Below, piece by piece: positions 61,560 to 64,000 of a DNA stretch of 64,000 nucleotides. Within the stretch, counting starts at the first letter, position 1. Each line of letters begins with the position of its first letter. Source of the stretch: Aminivibrio pyruvatiphilus (GTDB taxonomy: Bacteria > Synergistota > Synergistia > Synergistales > Aminobacteriaceae); assembly GCF_004366815.1 (NCBI RefSeq), contig NZ_SORI01000009.1, positions 1 to 64,000 on the forward strand. Direction: 5' to 3'. The notes under the pieces were generated by a model. That model did not search any database. It saw only the letters and a program-made list of their open reading frames with translations, and was not told where the DNA came from. The position numbers and the translations under genes were made by a program.

Positions 61560-62087
61560 ATGAAATTGAGAAAAATCGCGGCTCTTCTGTTTCTGTTGAT
61601 TTTCGCCGTCGCCGGAGCCGCCGGCGCTCAGGATACGGAACGGCTTCTGGATCAGCGGACGGCAAACCTGTGGTTCGAAGGGGAGGCCCTTGGAGATCTC
61701 ATCATCGGCGCCAGGGCCCAGTTCGCCTTCATTTACGTGGACGGGAAGCTCGTCGAGTCGGCCTGGTCCGACCCCATGGCCCCCGAATGGCTGAAAAACA
61801 ACACCAGCTTCTACGGAGGCAAGGAAACCAGGAAGAAGGCCATGTTCATCATCCGGGTCCGGACGGTGAAGAACCTCACCCTCGACCATTCCATGATATC
61901 CATCGGCTCCCACGTGCTCACTCCGGCGGACGTGCTGACCAACCGGCACTTCGTCCCTGTGGGCGAGCTGCCCCCCGACCTGACGGCGGAGTTTGCCGTG
62001 GCCGTTCCCGCGGCGGCGGTGAAGGGGAAGACGGTGCGTTTCGCCGTGGGGGATTACGCCACGGAGCTGGAGCTGCCGAAGAGATGA
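61560..62087 (+). CDS. Secreted hypothetical protein (175 aa)
   Basis: Signal peptide at about 1-23 (basic KLRK, hydrophobic core, AGAQ), then a predicted beta-rich domain of about 150 residues with no recognised motif. It lies 3 nt after murJ and overlaps the tsaD start (ATGA), so it is co-translated with essential genes. GGGGAGGA precedes ATG 61560. Periplasmic or outer-membrane location is an inference; the function is unknown. Confidence 0.75.
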   Translation: MKLRKIAALLFLLIFAVAGAAGAQDTERLLDQRTANLWFEGEALGDLIIGARAQFAFIYVDGKLVESAWSDPMAPEWLKNNTSFYGGKETRKKAMFIIRVRTVKNLTLDHSMISIGSHVLTPADVLTNRHFVPVGELPPDLTAEFAVAVPAAAVKGKTVRFAVGDYATELELPKR

Positions 62088-63109
62088 GCTCACCGGAGCG
62101 GGAATTCCTCACCCTCGGAATCGAGAGCAGCTGCGACGACTCCGCCGTGGCCGTTCTTCGGGGCCAAAGGGACGTGGCCGCCGAGCTGCTCTCGAGCCAG
62201 GTGGAATCCCACGCCCCCTATGGAGGAGTCATTCCGGAATTTGCCGCGAGGATGCACCTCGAGGCTTTTCTCCCCCTCACGGAGGAAGTGCTCCGGAGGG
62301 CCGCCGTAAGGGAGCCGGCGAAGGAGATCGGTCTTATCGCCGTGACCGCCGGGCCTGGGCTCATGGGATCCCTCCTCGTGGGGGTCATGGCCGCCAAGGC
62401 CCTCTCCCTTGCGTGGAACGTGCCCCTCGTCGCAGTGAACCATCTCGAAGGGCACATGTTCGCCAACGTGGTTTCCTTCCCCGAACTGGCCCCTCCCTTT
62501 CTCTGCATGATCGTCTCCGGAGGCCACACGGAGATCGTCCTTGCTGAGGATTTCGGCAGGTATGTTTTCCTTGGCGGAACGAGGGACGACGCCGCCGGGG
62601 AAGCCTACGACAAGGTCGCCAAGGTCCTCGGCCTGCCCTATCCCGGAGGTCCCGCCGTGGATCGTCTCGCCGCTTCCGGCAATCCCGGGGCCTTCGATTT
62701 TCCCGTTCCCATGAGGGGAAGTTCGGCAGGGATCGTGTTCAGCTTCAGCGGCCTGAAGACCGCGGCGGTGACGGAAATCGGCCGCCTGCGGGCCGAAGGG
62801 AAAACGGTCCCGGTGGAGGACATCTGCGCTTCCTTCCAGAGAGCCGTGGTGGATTCCCTGGTGGGCAAGCTCGCCCTGGCGGTGAAGCGGACCGGTGTGA
62901 AAACCGTTGCCCTTTCCGGAGGGGTTGCCGCCAACAGCGCCCTGAGGGCGGCGCTGAAGGAGCAAAGAGGATGGAACGTCTTTCTGCCCCCCGTGAACCG
63001 CTGCACCGATAATGCCGTGATGATAGCCGCCGCAGGCTGCAGCGCCTATCTGCGGGGCGTCCGGACGCCCATCGACTTTGCTCCCGATCCTTCGTGGGAG
63101 CTCTGGTGA
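62084..63109 (+). CDS. tsaD: TsaD, tRNA threonylcarbamoyladenosine transferase
   Basis: 341-residue ASKHA-fold enzyme that transfers threonylcarbamoyl to A37 of ANN-decoding tRNAs with TsaB and TsaE. Metal-binding H120-L-E-G-H124 and the start GIESSCDDSAVAV are classic; SGGHTE and CTDNAVMIA follow. ATG 62084 overlaps the upstream stop. The other Tsa proteins are not in the window. Confidence 0.93.
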   Translation: MSSPEREFLTLGIESSCDDSAVAVLRGQRDVAAELLSSQVESHAPYGGVIPEFAARMHLEAFLPLTEEVLRRAAVREPAKEIGLIAVTAGPGLMGSLLVGVMAAKALSLAWNVPLVAVNHLEGHMFANVVSFPELAPPFLCMIVSGGHTEIVLAEDFGRYVFLGGTRDDAAGEAYDKVAKVLGLPYPGGPAVDRLAASGNPGAFDFPVPMRGSSAGIVFSFSGLKTAAVTEIGRLRAEGKTVPVEDICASFQRAVVDSLVGKLALAVKRTGVKTVALSGGVAANSALRAALKEQRGWNVFLPPVNRCTDNAVMIAAAGCSAYLRGVRTPIDFAPDPSWELW

Positions 63110-63204
63110 AGCATCTTTAAGCTAAAAAACTCGATAAATCGAAGAAAACAGGAGCAATAACGATATATTCGCCCATAATTCCCCATATTTCCCCTCTCCC
63201 GGTG

Positions 63205-63233
63205 TTGAGATTCCACCTCTTCATCCGTAATAT
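63205..63233 (+). promoter_or_regulatory. Sigma-70 promoter of groES-groEL
   Basis: TTGAGA (63205-63210), 17-nt spacer, TAATAT (63228-63233), immediately upstream of the CIRCE element. Confidence 0.7.
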
Positions 63234-63246
63234 CTATTCCGGTCAT

Positions 63247-63273
63247 TTAGCACTCGCTTCGAATGAGTGCTAG
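63247..63273 (+). promoter_or_regulatory. CIRCE operator for HrcA
   Basis: TTAGCACTC (63247-63255), 9-nt spacer, GAGTGCTAG (63265-63273): one base off the CIRCE consensus. Located between the promoter and groES, so HrcA would repress groESL outside heat shock. hrcA is not in the window. Confidence 0.95.
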
Positions 63274-63308
63274 CATTTTGTAAAACATTCTTAGGAGGGA
63301 TTTGTACC

Positions 63309-63599
63309 ATGAATCTGAAACCGCTTGGAGACAGGATCGTAGTCAAGGTCGTCAACCATGAGGAAAAGACCAGGGGCGGCATCGTTCTTCCCGACACCGC
63401 CAAGGAAAAGCCCACCGAGGGCGAAGTCATCGCCGTCGGCACCGGCAAGGTTCTCGAGAACGGCCAGAAGCTTCCCCTTGAGGTGAAAGTCGGCGACAGG
63501 ATCATCTTCAGCAAGTATGCCGGCACCGAAGTGAAGCTTGACGGCGATGAGTACGTCATTTTCAGCGAGCGGGACGTGCTCGCCATCATCGAGAAGTAG
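63309..63599 (+). CDS. groES: GroES co-chaperonin
   Basis: 96 residues, full-length 10-kDa chaperonin with the mobile-loop region ([18 protein letters not shown] near 19-36) and [11 protein letters not shown] near 71-81. Caps GroEL. ATG 63309 follows AGGAGGG; a start 42 nt upstream overlaps the CIRCE and is not used. Confidence 0.95.
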   Translation: MNLKPLGDRIVVKVVNHEEKTRGGIVLPDTAKEKPTEGEVIAVGTGKVLENGQKLPLEVKVGDRIIFSKYAGTEVKLDGDEYVIFSERDVLAIIEK

Positions 63600-63621
63600 T
63601 TCCATCTTCCAGAGGAGGTAG

Positions 63622-64000
<379 letters not shown>

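Overview
The window looks like a GC-rich chromosome segment from a diderm anaerobe, most likely in the phylum Synergistota. This rests on gene content: lipopolysaccharide-export genes (lptB and an OstA-type periplasmic protein), a TolC-type outer-membrane protein, amino-acid-centred catabolism, a ferredoxin-type aldo/keto reductase and many radical-SAM enzymes. No rRNA is present, so the taxonomic call is an inference.

Left part (1-29 kb). A chemoreceptor fragment with a terminator in its leader is followed by a minus-strand block: a TrkA-type K+ channel regulator, KdpE, a KdpD lacking its amino-terminal sensor, a cyclase, a DUF4236 protein and a MarR-GNAT fusion. Next come a B12-type radical-SAM protein, a ferritin-like/VIT1 fusion, an agmatinase-family enzyme and a TPP riboswitch with thiT. 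mutY, glgB and a three-gene amino-acid operon (aldo/keto reductase, EamA exporter, N-carbamoyl amino-acid hydrolase) follow. A sugar-type locus (SorC regulator, BtpA protein, three ABC transporter genes, FGGY kinase) runs from 18.3 to 25.0 kb. After it come an AbrB permease, acylphosphatase, htpX, lemA, a class IV aminotransferase and tRNA-Glu/tRNA-Gln.

Middle part (29-34 kb). A partner-switching signalling operon encodes a STAS protein, an RsbW-like kinase, a solute-binding lipoprotein and a membrane SpoIIE phosphatase, followed by an ECF-type membrane protein.

RiPP island (34.1-52.1 kb). This is the most interesting region. A Nif11-type precursor peptide with a Gly-Gly cleavage site and an 18-residue core is followed by four genes carrying five cobalamin-binding radical-SAM modules. 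Two of the modules are fused in one ORF of about 1,200 codons that still holds an internal ribosome-binding site and start. An opposing operon encodes an NHLM-type export system: an HlyD adaptor, a C39-peptidase ABC transporter and a second ABC transporter. A TolC-type protein lies at the far end and may complete the exporter. A fragment of another radical-SAM gene lies just upstream of the precursor, suggesting rearrangement.

Right part (52-64 kb). This holds a GNAT protein, an orphan antitoxin-like protein, a nitroreductase, an array of REP-like repeats and a cupin. A T-box leader then precedes thrC and a homoserine kinase fused to aspartokinase-type ACT domains. Envelope genes (OstA-type protein, lptB, murJ), a hydrogenase-maturation-type protease, tsaD, and groES-groEL behind a promoter with a CIRCE operator close the window.
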